Positions 15,857 through 21,891 of a DNA stretch of 30,450 bases are shown here, one piece after another; position 1 is the first letter of the stretch, and every line of letters starts with the position of its first letter. Under the pieces are notes generated by a model that saw nothing but the letters and a program-made list of their open reading frames with translations, had not been told where the DNA came from and did no database searches. The stretch comes from a virus: IMG/VR virus record IMGVR_UViG_3300030450_000230, positions 1 to 30,450 of that record, one strand, 5' to 3'. The position numbers were made by a program, and so were the translations under genes.

Positions 15857-17313
15857 CAGAATACGCTGACTTGCACTTTGGCTGTGGTAGGCTTGGAAAA
15901 GTTTGTAACCCTAGACAACGCGGCTCTGCCTTCACCTTCACCCTGTAATGCGTACTCCAATGCTTCAACTGGGTGTGAATATTCGTTTTTATCAGGCTCA
16001 TCAGTGTATTTTTCGCCCTGTGTTTGTACTCTGCGGTAACAAAACCCACCCTGTAGTCCTTTTCTTATCATCGTAGCTTTGGGTAAGACTAAAAATCTAG
16101 GCTTGCCATCCATACACATCTCTTTCATAGGCACTTCTAAAGCTGCTCTGCGTTTCATAGGGTCATTCGTCTGTGTTGGTTGACAGGGTATGCCAGCAGC
16201 GCGAAGTATTTGAAAAGGTGTATCAGAGTTTGCTTGGTTTCTATTGTTACCAGAGGGATCACCCCAACCTTTGAATGTGTTTTCTGGATAATGTTCTTCA
16301 ATATACCGCTTGAGTGATGGCGCAAAGTCTATTGCACCTGAATCTTGCTGTACAAATTCATCAAAACAAACCCATCTGCCCATAGATGTACGCTGTAAAA
16401 ACGCACAAGCTGGTGTTCTACCAAAATCAAAGCCTAAAATGACAGGTGTAGACCTATCTAAAGCAAAATCTATATGCTGACAGTGCACAGAATCTGTATA
16501 CATAGGATGCACAGGCTTGCCGTTAGACACAAATCCATACTCGTTTGCTAGATTAACCTTTATCCAGTCATCAGATTTACCTTGCATACCACGATCATAG
16601 TAGCCATCAGGTAGATTTTTTATGTTTTCTGCTTGTCGGTTGACAGCCCAACTCTCTCCATCTTTGTATACACCGCCAGGTTGTCTAAAAAATGACCAGT
16701 TATCAGGTCGTTCTATCTCTGCAAGTTTAAAATACCAATGATCTTCATCAGGAGCGTTAGAATCGCCTATAATTCCATGATGAGTAGCCGTACATCCTTC
16801 TTTATTTGATGGGTATCTGCCATGTCGTAGGTCTAACATGTCCAAAACGGCCTTAGAATGCTCTTTCGTCTCGTTTAGCCACACCCAAGTAGTCTGGATA
16901 CCCCTAGCCTTTTTAACGTGCTCTGGGCGATCAAATGCGATAAAAACCACATCACAATGAACGTATGTTCCGTCTTCAAGTTTAAATCTTATAAAATGTG
17001 TGGGTGGTTCTTTATTACCTTGTTTGAACTCACCCAACTCGCCATGTATTTCTAACCAGTCTTTGATGGTTGTAGAAAAGAGTTCTGAGTAGGTATTTCG
17101 TGCTGCGATAATACGAGATAGTCTTACACCGTAGTTTTTATGTGTTTTTCTGCTAACAGGCGCTTGTTCACACATCAAATCAAATAATTTAAGAATACAT
17201 TGTACGGTTTTACCTGATCCAAGCGGCCCCATGATAAAAGAATTACGCGCACGACAATCATTGAACTCTTGAAGCACTTTGCCTTGGGGCATCAAGTTAT
17301 ATTCAATACGCAT
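15856..17313 (-). CDS. terL: Terminase large subunit
   Basis: This 485-aa protein is the packaging motor ATPase and nuclease. Walker A is GPLGSGKT at residues 29-36. A Walker-B-like strand with a catalytic acidic residue appears as TTWVWLNETKE. The C-terminal RNase H-like nuclease shows VILGFDFGRTPACAF, then GWGDPSGNNRN and a late EYSHPVEALEYAL acidic/His block. It would cut concatemers and pump DNA through the portal, working with the small terminase encoded upstream. It starts with ATG overlapping the stop of the preceding tiny gene by one base. Which packaging mode it uses (headful or defined ends) cannot be told from the sequence. The seamless circular map fits circular permutation. Confidence 0.93.
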   Translation of the reverse strand: MRIEYNLMPQGKVLQEFNDCRARNSFIMGPLGSGKTVQCILKLFDLMCEQAPVSRKTHKNYGVRLSRIIAARNTYSELFSTTIKDWLEIHGELGEFKQGNKEPPTHFIRFKLEDGTYVHCDVVFIAFDRPEHVKKARGIQTTWVWLNETKEHSKAVLDMLDLRHGRYPSNKEGCTATHHGIIGDSNAPDEDHWYFKLAEIERPDNWSFFRQPGGVYKDGESWAVNRQAENIKNLPDGYYDRGMQGKSDDWIKVNLANEYGFVSNGKPVHPMYTDSVHCQHIDFALDRSTPVILGFDFGRTPACAFLQRTSMGRWVCFDEFVQQDSGAIDFAPSLKRYIEEHYPENTFKGWGDPSGNNRNQANSDTPFQILRAAGIPCQPTQTNDPMKRRAALEVPMKEMCMDGKPRFLVLPKATMIRKGLQGGFCYRRVQTQGEKYTDEPDKNEYSHPVEALEYALQGEGEGRAALSRVTNFSKPTTAKVQVSVF

Positions 17314-17498
17314 TACTTACGATTCCAATTTATCTTATCGTAGTTATCTTCAAAGCGTTGTCTGGTTGTTTTAGTAGAGGTTCGTGCATGACTACCTTTA
17401 CCTCCGTTATATTCTGGAAAATATCTATCACGTGTTTCTTTATCTAAACTATGAACGTGATTTGGGCCTTTTTTGCCCCGACTACTCATTGATGTCAT
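17313..17498 (-). CDS. Small basic hypothetical protein before terL
   Basis: This 61-aa, hydrophilic and strongly basic protein contains Gly/Lys/Arg-rich segments (SSRGKKGPNHVHS, YNGGKGSHARTSTKTTRQRF). It overlaps the upstream small gene by 17 nt and terL by one base, so it is part of the packaging operon. AGGA lies 6 nt before the ATG at 17498. An internal ATG at 17489 is an alternative. There is no recognised family. A nucleic-acid binding helper in packaging would fit charge and position, but this is unproven. Confidence 0.6.
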   Translation of the reverse strand: MTSMSSRGKKGPNHVHSLDKETRDRYFPEYNGGKGSHARTSTKTTRQRFEDNYDKINWNRK

Positions 17499-17691
17499 AA
17501 CTCTTCCTCATCCATGCCCCACACGTACACCTTTGCTCAAGACAAAGACAATCCTTACTCATTCGCTCATCTAGTATATACAAAACCTCTCTCATAGCAA
17601 TAACATCCCTATCCACCAAAGCAGTATAAAACGCTTCTATTAACTCATAATCAACATCACTTATAACCTCATCTGTATTAAGAGAAATCAT
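17482..17691 (-). CDS. Small acidic hypothetical protein with a Cys cluster
   Basis: This 69-aa protein is acidic over residues 1-45 (helical, DVDYELIEAFYTALVDRDV) and then has a compact cysteine cluster CLCLEQRCTCGAW near residues 49-61. Four cysteines could bind one zinc ion. It is the first gene after the perfect TTGACA promoter at 17760. No clear Shine-Dalgarno sequence precedes the ATG at 17691; the leader is A-rich. Nothing in it identifies a function. Confidence 0.55.
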   Translation of the reverse strand: MISLNTDEVISDVDYELIEAFYTALVDRDVIAMREVLYILDERMSKDCLCLEQRCTCGAWMRKSYDINE

Positions 17692-17731
17692 AAAAAGGTT
17701 TTTTTAGGTAAATTTTTTTTTGAGAGGGATA

Positions 17732-17760
17732 TATATACATATACATACGCGCACTGTCAA
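17732..17760 (-). promoter_or_regulatory. Strong sigma-70-type promoter for the packaging and head genes
   Basis: On the minus strand TTGACA (17760-17755) and TATATA (17737-17732) are separated by 17 bp. It lies just after the putative small terminase gene and drives towards terL. The predicted start is near 17725. The leader contains A and T tracts. Confidence 0.75.
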
Positions 17761-17772
17761 AGGGGGGTGCTG

Positions 17773-18081
17773 TTATTCTGTGCTAGTACTATCTGTGCCT
17801 GTGTCAGCACCTGAGTAATCTTTTCTATTGATACTAACAACCAATTCATCCTCCATTTTGATCTCTTGGCTGCGAAGTTTCGGGGTCAGATATTCTGCCA
17901 CCTTTGACCACGAGGTGATGCTTTTCTCACAGTTAATAATAGACGGCTCTTGTTCTACTAATTCATCAAGTTTAACGGCTTGCTTTACCATCTCAATGAC
18001 AGGATTAAAATCTTTTCCCATCATCTGCTGTAGTTTTCGGTGAATAAACGCACGATTCTTCCCCAATCCTCTAGTATTCAT
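17773..18081 (-). CDS. Putative terminase small subunit
   Basis: This 102-aa protein is the first gene of the late block. It contains LQQMMGKDFNPVIEMVKQAV near residues 18-37 and later WSKVAEYLTPKLRSQEIKM. This matches the podoviral small-subunit pattern in which a pYNPv--ma-ia block is followed by a k-vA-Yv-PqLkSvei block. Small terminase recognises phage DNA and feeds it to the large subunit encoded three genes downstream. ATG at 18081 is chosen because GAGGTGA lies 5-6 nt upstream; the open frame extends further but without a start of this quality. The C-terminus is a Ser/Thr/Asp/Gly tail. The assignment is by motif and gene order. Confidence 0.62.
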   Translation of the reverse strand: MNTRGLGKNRAFIHRKLQQMMGKDFNPVIEMVKQAVKLDELVEQEPSIINCEKSITSWSKVAEYLTPKLRSQEIKMEDELVVSINRKDYSGADTGTDSTSTE

Positions 18082-18120
18082 AATTGTCACCTCAATATAT
18101 ATGTATTTTGCTTCTAACTG

Positions 18121-18149
18121 ATTGTAATCATTGAATAAATAAAACACAA
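18121..18149 (-). promoter_or_regulatory. Candidate late promoter (minus) in the divergent region
   Basis: On the minus strand TTGTGT (18149-18144) and TACAAT (18126-18121) are separated by 17 bp. The -10 matches 5 of 6 consensus positions but the -35 only 3 of 6. The predicted start near 18114 gives a 33-nt leader to the putative small terminase gene. Confidence 0.5.
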
Positions 18150-18217
18150 TAAAAACGCTCTTTATATGTATCTTTCCCCTATATATTAGACATATGATAA
18201 TTATTTTCTCTTTGCTC

Positions 18218-18246
18218 TTGTACTCTCTGTACAAATAGTATATAGT
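18218..18246 (+). promoter_or_regulatory. Early promoter with an embedded palindromic operator
   Basis: TTGTAC (18218-18223) and TATAGT (18241-18246) are separated by 17 bp, and the predicted start near 18253 leaves a 29-nt leader to the Ocr-like gene. The -35 box is the left arm of a perfect palindrome TTGTAC-N5-GTACAA (18218-18234), so a dimeric repressor bound there would block RNA polymerase. The same half-sites flank the -10 box of the minus early promoter at 20853. Confidence 0.7.
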
Positions 18247-18281
18247 AACATCTCAATCAATTAAAAAAGGAACGTAACACC

Positions 18282-18632
18282 ATGAAAGACGAACTAAAAG
18301 ATTTAATTATAGAAACCATTAACAAAGATGAAGTTTATACAGATTGGTATTTTTTATATGAGGATTTAGATTATAACGGCTCAGTACATAGCATAATTGA
18401 TTCTAATATAGACATATATTATTACGATCTTAGACAATGGGCTGTGAATAATTGGGAATGGGTTGATCAAGCAAAAGATGAAGGATTATGTTCACCTGAT
18501 GCCGATTATCACGCAATGATTCAAGCGGGGCAATATGTCGCATTACTTGAAGAGGCTCAACAATACATCAAAGAATTATTCAATGAGATGAATGGCGAGT
18601 ATTTCAACATTGATCAAACTAAAACAGCATAA
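18282..18632 (+). CDS. Acidic early protein, candidate Ocr-like DNA mimic (anti-restriction)
   Basis: This 116-aa protein is the first gene of the early operon. It has 25 Asp/Glu against 7 Lys/Arg (net about -18), and many Tyr and Trp. T7 Ocr, the DNA-mimic inhibitor of type I restriction enzymes, is 117 aa, very acidic and also the first early gene. By eye the block IIDSNIDIYYYDLRQWAVNN resembles the family pattern IHEIADSxVPxYxxDLxxxAxxN, and DEGLCSPDADYHAMIQAGQY matches the later Ocr segment around its SGLMPD turn. It should act at once after DNA entry. The start ATG follows AAAAGGA with good spacing. The relationship is distant and unproven. Confidence 0.5.
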   Translation: MKDELKDLIIETINKDEVYTDWYFLYEDLDYNGSVHSIIDSNIDIYYYDLRQWAVNNWEWVDQAKDEGLCSPDADYHAMIQAGQYVALLEEAQQYIKELFNEMNGEYFNIDQTKTA

Positions 18633-18642
18633 GGGGGAAACA

Positions 18643-18876
18643 ATGACTTTTCAAAAAGAAATTATTAATTATGGATATGGATGTGATGAAACAAATTCAA
18701 TAGCTATTGTTTGGTGTATTGATGATGTTAAAAGCATAAGACCTGATTTACTAGCTGATGAATGTATGCACGTCCTTAAATATGCAGAAAGAAAGCATGA
18801 CCCTGAACTTGGGTTATCTTGGGAGACACTTGAATGGATTGCAGAACAAAGATATCCAAAAAGGAGGAAAGCATGA
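18643..18876 (+). CDS. Conserved small phage early protein, function unknown
   Basis: This 77-aa protein has a good ribosome site (AGGGGGAAACA) before ATG at 18643. Longer in-frame starts upstream lie inside the preceding gene and are not needed. The core SIRPDLLADECMHVLKYAER followed by a KHDPELGLSWETLEW segment is a pattern I associate with small early proteins scattered through phages and plasmids, without a known role. It is mixed-charge and probably helical, with no metal or nucleotide motif. It is translationally coupled to the next gene by an ATGA overlap. Confidence 0.6.
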   Translation: MTFQKEIINYGYGCDETNSIAIVWCIDDVKSIRPDLLADECMHVLKYAERKHDPELGLSWETLEWIAEQRYPKRRKA

Positions 18877-19097
18877 CCAGTAAAACTTGGGACATACCAA
18901 CAAGGAACGCCAGAGCACTCAGATACTTGGCAGCTAAGAAACAACAGGCCGAAAAACGCCATATACGTTTGATACGCAACCGTAAACGGATTACAGGTGT
19001 CATAGTATCCCGTTTAGGTTTAATTGCTCTAATGGCTTTAATTTCAATCGGATCTTATGCGCTTGTATATTTTTTAAATATCTTAATAAGGGGATAA
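18873..19097 (+). CDS. Small single-pass membrane protein with basic cytoplasmic head
   Basis: This 74-aa protein starts with ATG at 18873, after a perfect GGAGG, overlapping the previous stop (ATGA). Residues 10-45 are strongly basic (AAKKQQAEKRHIRLIRNRKR). They are followed by one hydrophobic helix LGLIALMALISIGSYALVYF near residues 48-67. By the positive-inside rule the basic head stays in the cytoplasm. No family is recognised. Early expression from the first operon suggests host take-over or membrane-linked exclusion rather than lysis, but nothing proves it. Confidence 0.6.
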   Translation: MTSKTWDIPTRNARALRYLAAKKQQAEKRHIRLIRNRKRITGVIVSRLGLIALMALISIGSYALVYFLNILIRG

Positions 19098-19101
19098 AGT
19101 A

Positions 19102-19362
19102 ATGAAACTATCAGTAAAACAAGCATTATATGAAGTAATGAAAGACGGAAATCTTTACACAATCTGGGACTTAAAAAAATTGATTGAATTACGTTATGAA
19201 GTTTACGCAATGGAGACCTCAATCAGTGCGGTGATGAGATCGTTTAGATGGGATGAGAATCGCGCCAGATTTAATTTACCTAGAGATATAAATGTTGAGG
19301 TATTAGTAAAACAAAATCGACCAAATGGTAAAGGATATCTTTATAAACTAATAACTGACTGA
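19102..19362 (+). CDS. Winged-helix-like small protein, putative DNA-binding regulator
   Basis: This 86-aa protein is predicted to contain a winged helix. MKLSVKQALYEVMKDGNLYT forms helix 1 and a strand, IWDLKKLIELRYEVYAMET and ISAVMRSFRW give helices 2 and 3, and a wing ends in KGYLYKLITD. Such domains occur in phage proteins that act on helper genes or on host transcription. It is the last gene of the first plus operon, 4 nt after the membrane protein and 21 nt before the terminator hairpin. The ribosome site is weak (GGGGATAAAGTA). The target is unknown. Confidence 0.5.
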   Translation: MKLSVKQALYEVMKDGNLYTIWDLKKLIELRYEVYAMETSISAVMRSFRWDENRARFNLPRDINVEVLVKQNRPNGKGYLYKLITD

Positions 19363-19382
19363 TTACTCAAAACGTAACGAGT

Positions 19383-19407
19383 GGGGGCTATATGCCCCCT
19401 TTTTTTA
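19383..19407 (+). terminator. Intrinsic terminator of the first early operon
   Basis: GGGGGC-TATAT-GCCCCC followed by an unbroken run of seven T is a textbook plus-strand terminator. The T tract runs to the last codon of the SSB gene on the other strand. On the minus strand the hairpin is followed by no T run, so it should not stop the SSB operon. Confidence 0.9.
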
Positions 19408-19698
19408 CCATGGAACATCGTCATCAAAACTATCATCAGCTATCTTTGGTTTAGTGTAGGACTCTTGACCGCCATCTGTATAGAACACATTTACATTACC
19501 CAATATTGGAGTTTGTAAATTTTGTTCTCTTTCTTCTTTTGTTGTTGACTGGCTTATAAATCCGTTGGCATCGTATTGATTTTTTGCCATTGTATCAATG
19601 AACGTAGTCAAGTTTAGATAGTTTCCTTTAGCACCTTTGTACATTCTTGACTTGTCAATCTTGTTGACGTTGATTTGAATATTTAATCCTAGTTTCAT
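19405..19698 (-). CDS. ssb: Single-stranded DNA-binding protein
   Basis: This 97-aa protein has the small OB-fold layout: beta strands in MKLGLNIQINVNKIDKSRMY, then KGNYLNLTTFID, a loop, and TPILGNVNVFYTDGG. An acidic tail ends DDDVPW. Tails of the form DDDxPF are the docking tip of SSB proteins, and the terminal Trp here is an aromatic substitution. It would coat single strands during host-assisted replication and present them to the annealing protein encoded just upstream. The start codon lies 1 nt from the stop of that gene. It is shorter than cellular SSB, as is usual in phages. Confidence 0.75.
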   Translation of the reverse strand: MKLGLNIQINVNKIDKSRMYKGAKGNYLNLTTFIDTMAKNQYDANGFISQSTTKEEREQNLQTPILGNVNVFYTDGGQESYTKPKIADDSFDDDVPW

Positions 19699-19699
19699 G

Positions 19700-20443
19700 T
19701 TACCCTGCCATAAGTTGTTTGAGTTGATTTGATTGCTGCTTGTCTATGATCGTGTGCAAAAACTTCAAGTCAAATGCACTAAGGTTTTCTACTTCATTGA
19801 CTACATCAAAGTAAGCATCTGGGTCAGACAACCCCACTTGCACATCATCTTTCAGCTTCTTCCATTGACTACTGCCATGGCTGGTTAACTGTCTGATCTT
19901 ATCTTTTTTGGCACTTACCTCGCCACGTCTGAACGAATTAAACAGTCCAGTAGCTTGATCTTCTGTACATTGTGCCATCAATGCGTGCATAGTTAGACTG
20001 TCATTACGTTGCAGCGCATCATCAAGCATAGCCTTTTGTTCTAATGTGTAAGATGGTTTTACAGAGAAATCGTCAGCTTCATCCTCTGAATACACATCAC
20101 CATGTAATCCGACTAGCTTCAGAATTACCCTATCTTTAGCACGTTTCTCAGCCATAGCAAACGGATAGCTATTCTTACAGTTGTATGGTGCTGACTCACC
20201 TACTGACCACTCCGACTTGTTGCCTAGATGACCAGTGACTAACACCGCTACTTCTTTGTTTTTGATGCTGACCTCTATAAACTCTGGCTTATCAAACTGT
20301 ATACCCTTAAACGCTGCTAACTTCTCAAGTGTTTTATGTTTGATAACCATAGTTCCATGACAATCCCATAAGTTATTATGGTCTGGTTTGATTCCCATTT
20401 CTTGGAATACTTTCTTTACACTATCTGGTATGTTTGTTTTCAT
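19700..20443 (-). CDS. Putative ssDNA-annealing recombinase (ERF/Rad52-type)
   Basis: This 247-aa protein has an N-terminal domain with beta strands (FIEVSIKNKEVAVLVTGHLG) and then the block NSYPFAMAEKRAKDRVILKL, which ends in GLHGDVYSEDEADDF. A conserved A-xKRAxxR-xxxxxG helix of this type is the mark of phage annealing proteins of the ERF/Sak group. The C-terminal half is helical and probably makes partner contacts. It stands in an operon with SSB, a common pair for annealing-based recombination and concatemer formation. No nuclease partner is visible. The family link is made by eye and is moderate at best. Confidence 0.45.
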   Translation of the reverse strand: MKTNIPDSVKKVFQEMGIKPDHNNLWDCHGTMVIKHKTLEKLAAFKGIQFDKPEFIEVSIKNKEVAVLVTGHLGNKSEWSVGESAPYNCKNSYPFAMAEKRAKDRVILKLVGLHGDVYSEDEADDFSVKPSYTLEQKAMLDDALQRNDSLTMHALMAQCTEDQATGLFNSFRRGEVSAKKDKIRQLTSHGSSQWKKLKDDVQVGLSDPDAYFDVVNEVENLSAFDLKFLHTIIDKQQSNQLKQLMAG

Positions 20444-20444
20444 C

Positions 20445-20801
20445 TTATAAGCCCAATAATTCTTCGTTAAATTTATTTAATGGTTCAAGTTTTGCGTCAT
20501 CCATCTGTTGTTTTGCGTACCTAGCACCATAAGCCCAGTCATATTCTTTTGATTGTCCTGGCATATGTGGTTTACCTAACTGACAGTCAGCGTCACCGCG
20601 ATCAAAGTCATTTAACCTTTGAAGTAATTTGTACTCATTTTCAGTCAGACAATCGTGGCACACGTAAGTTGATCCATCGTCAAAGTCTCTTTTGTTGCTG
20701 CATATACCGTAAACATCAGACGTTACATACAAGTAACTATCTCTGTATTCACAGCATCTATCACAATGAGTGATCTCATCATTTGGAAATTGCCATCCCA
20801 T
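20445..20801 (-). CDS. Zinc-ribbon-like hypothetical protein
   Basis: This 118-aa protein starts at ATG 20801, chosen because AAGGAG lies 7 nt upstream. Upstream frame extension would run through the promoter. It has CDRCCEYRDS near residue 15, GIC near 35 and VCHDCL near 50. These CxxC pairs suggest one or two zinc sites. The C-terminal half carries the segment EYDWAYGARYAKQQ, seen in short phage proteins of unknown role. It is the first gene of the operon with the annealing protein and SSB, so DNA metabolism is a reasonable guess. Confidence 0.55.
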   Translation of the reverse strand: MGWQFPNDEITHCDRCCEYRDSYLYVTSDVYGICSNKRDFDDGSTYVCHDCLTENEYKLLQRLNDFDRGDADCQLGKPHMPGQSKEYDWAYGARYAKQQMDDAKLEPLNKFNEELLGL

Positions 20802-20845
20802 TTTACTGCTCCTTTTAATAATTGATTGAAATAATGTTTTACACA

Positions 20846-20882
20846 TTGTACCATTATAAATACAATTAGTACAACAAGTCAA
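20846..20882 (-). promoter_or_regulatory. Strong early promoter (minus) with flanking operator half-sites
   Basis: On the minus strand TTGACT (20882-20877) and TATAAT (20858-20853) are separated by 18 bp. The -10 box is bracketed by GTACAA (plus, 20869-20874) and TTGTAC (plus, 20846-20851), an inverted pair with a 17-bp spacer. The arms are the same as those of the palindrome in the 18218 promoter. The predicted leader to the ATG at 20801 is about 45 nt. Confidence 0.75.
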
Positions 20883-20892
20883 AGGAAGAAGA

Positions 20893-20918
20893 ATGTTTTG
20901 GTGACATGATCAAAACAT
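20893..20918. promoter_or_regulatory. Palindromic candidate operator ATGTTTTG-N10-CAAAACAT
   Basis: A perfect 8-bp inverted repeat with a 10-bp spacer, just upstream of the -35 box of the minus early promoter and 150 bp before the HTH gene. Size and symmetry suit a dimeric HTH protein. A hairpin role in RNA is also possible. Confidence 0.45.
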
Positions 20919-20929
20919 AAAAATTAAGT

Positions 20930-21022
20930 TGATGATATGCCAGGTGGTCATCACTTAAAGGCTGACCCTACCTCCTTAGGGTAGCTAGGAAGGCTTGATC
21001 CACCTTTAGCCGAAACGGATCA
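20930..21022. other. Structured non-coding segment (several inverted repeats)
   Basis: The 266-bp gap between the two divergent operons holds four elements in 93 bp. They are TGATGA-N12-TCATCA (20930-20953), ACCCTA-CCTCCT-TAGGGT (20965-20982), GGCTGA with TTTAGCC (20960-20965 with 21006-21011, one G-T pair), and TGATCC with GGATCA (20996-21001 with 21017-21022). The loop of the second element and its flanks read ACCTCCTTA on the plus strand, identical to the anti-Shine-Dalgarno tail of 16S rRNA. The last stem interleaves with a GGCT/AGCC pairing (20992-20995 with 21008-21011), so a pseudoknot is possible. No open frame of note is present. It could be an RNA or a replication/control site. Confidence 0.45.
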
Positions 21023-21067
21023 TTTTATTGACAAAACGTGCCAATCAAAAAAACTTAAAGGAATATT

Positions 21068-21268
21068 ATGGATATTAGTAAAGCAATGAATCATTACATG
21101 AATGAATTAAATCTTAATCAATCTCAGTTTGCAGTCAAATGTGGTATGTCAATATCTATGACTTCAAAGATTGCTAGAGGTGAAAGAATACCATCTGTTA
21201 GCACGTTACAAAAGATATCAGATACTTGCGAAGTAAAGCTATCGGAGTTTATTAGGGCTGCTGAATGA
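21068..21268 (+). CDS. HTH repressor, Cro/CI (XRE) type
   Basis: This 66-aa protein is almost wholly an XRE-family helix-turn-helix. LNQSQFAVKCGMSISMTSKI gives helices 2 and 3 (Gln-Ser-Gln start, Cys-Gly-Met turn), then ARGERIPSVSTLQKISDTCE gives helices 4 and 5. There is no C-terminal cleavage or oligomerisation domain, so it is more like Cro than CI. It lies next to the divergent control region and leads the replication operon, and probably binds the palindromes at 18218, 20846 or 20893. AAAGGA lies 5 nt before the ATG. ATGA overlap couples it to the next gene. Confidence 0.8.
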   Translation: MDISKAMNHYMNELNLNQSQFAVKCGMSISMTSKIARGERIPSVSTLQKISDTCEVKLSEFIRAAE

Positions 21269-21891
21269 GTAATTATAATTTTGTGAAGCCAAACTATTAT
21301 GCAGTCATACCAGCTAGTGTCAGATATGATGACAAGATTTCAGCTAATGCAAAATTATTGTATGGTGAGATAACTTCACTGTGCAACAAAGAAGGTAAGT
21401 GTTGGGCTACAAATTCTTACTTTGCAAAGTTATACAACGTGCATAAAAAAACAATCAGTGCTTGGGTTAGCAGCCTTGTTGATGCAAAGTACATAGAAAT
21501 AGAAATTATTTATGCAGAAAATTCTAAAGAAATCGTAAACAGGTATCTACGAATTTGCGGTGAGGGTATCCATGAAATCACTCCTACCCCTATCCGTAAA
21601 ATCGCGGAGGATAATAATACAAGTATTAATATTAAATTTAATAAACCTACGGTTGATGAATTAGAAGAATATAAAAATGAAAAGGGTTATCAATGTGACG
21701 TACAACAATTTTTTGATTACCATGAATCAAAGGGATGGGTTGTTGGTCGTGTAAAGATGAAAGATTGGAAGCGTGCATTGTCTTACTGGGAATCAAACGA
21801 TAAAAAAAGGAGAAACAACTATGGAAAAACAACAGCTAAAACAACTTATGCAGCAAGCATATACAACTACGAAAAAGCCACAGACTTTTAG
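21265..21891 (+). CDS. Replication initiator, lambda O-like (HTH_36 domain)
   Basis: This 208-aa protein opens with a winged HTH of the HTH_36/replisome-organiser type: FVKPNYYAVIPASVRYDDKI, then SANAKLLYGEITSLCNKEGK and CWATNSYFAKLYNVHKKTIS, ending in a strand (YIEIEIIY) and RYLRI. The C-terminal half is helical, with a conserved-looking YHESKGWVVGRVKMKDWKRAL segment that often ends such initiators. It would bind the origin and bring in the helicase loader. Iteron-like repeats followed by an AT-rich stretch lie inside the gene (21522-21660), as in lambda O. It overlaps the next gene by 71 bp, which is unusual. Confidence 0.7.
   Translation: MSNYNFVKPNYYAVIPASVRYDDKISANAKLLYGEITSLCNKEGKCWATNSYFAKLYNVHKKTISAWVSSLVDAKYIEIEIIYAENSKEIVNRYLRICGEGIHEITPTPIRKIAEDNNTSINIKFNKPTVDELEEYKNEKGYQCDVQQFFDYHESKGWVVGRVKMKDWKRALSYWESNDKKRRNNYGKTTAKTTYAASIYNYEKATDF
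21522..21603 (+). repeat. Iteron-like repeats, candidate replication origin
   Basis: Four related units start at 21522, 21544, 21567 and 21591, spaced 22-24 bp. The best two are TATCCATGAAATC and TATCCGTAAAATC (11 of 13 identical). TATCTACGAATTT and TTCTAAAGAAATC are weaker. An AT-rich stretch follows at 21611-21652. Repeats of this spacing inside the initiator gene next to an AT-rich block are the plan of the lambda origin. Confidence 0.45.

Noticed and set aside
18160-18190. A T7 RNA polymerase-like promoter on the minus strand (ATATAGGGGAAAGA near 18173-18186)
   Set aside because: It resembles the CTATAGGGAGA end of T7 promoters, but no phage RNA polymerase is encoded and only one such site was seen. 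Host-type promoters explain the layout better.
20930-21022. tRNA or known riboswitch in the structured gap
   Set aside because: The stems do not form a cloverleaf with a T-loop sequence, and I could not match the segment to a riboswitch consensus I know with confidence. It is kept only as an undefined structured element.
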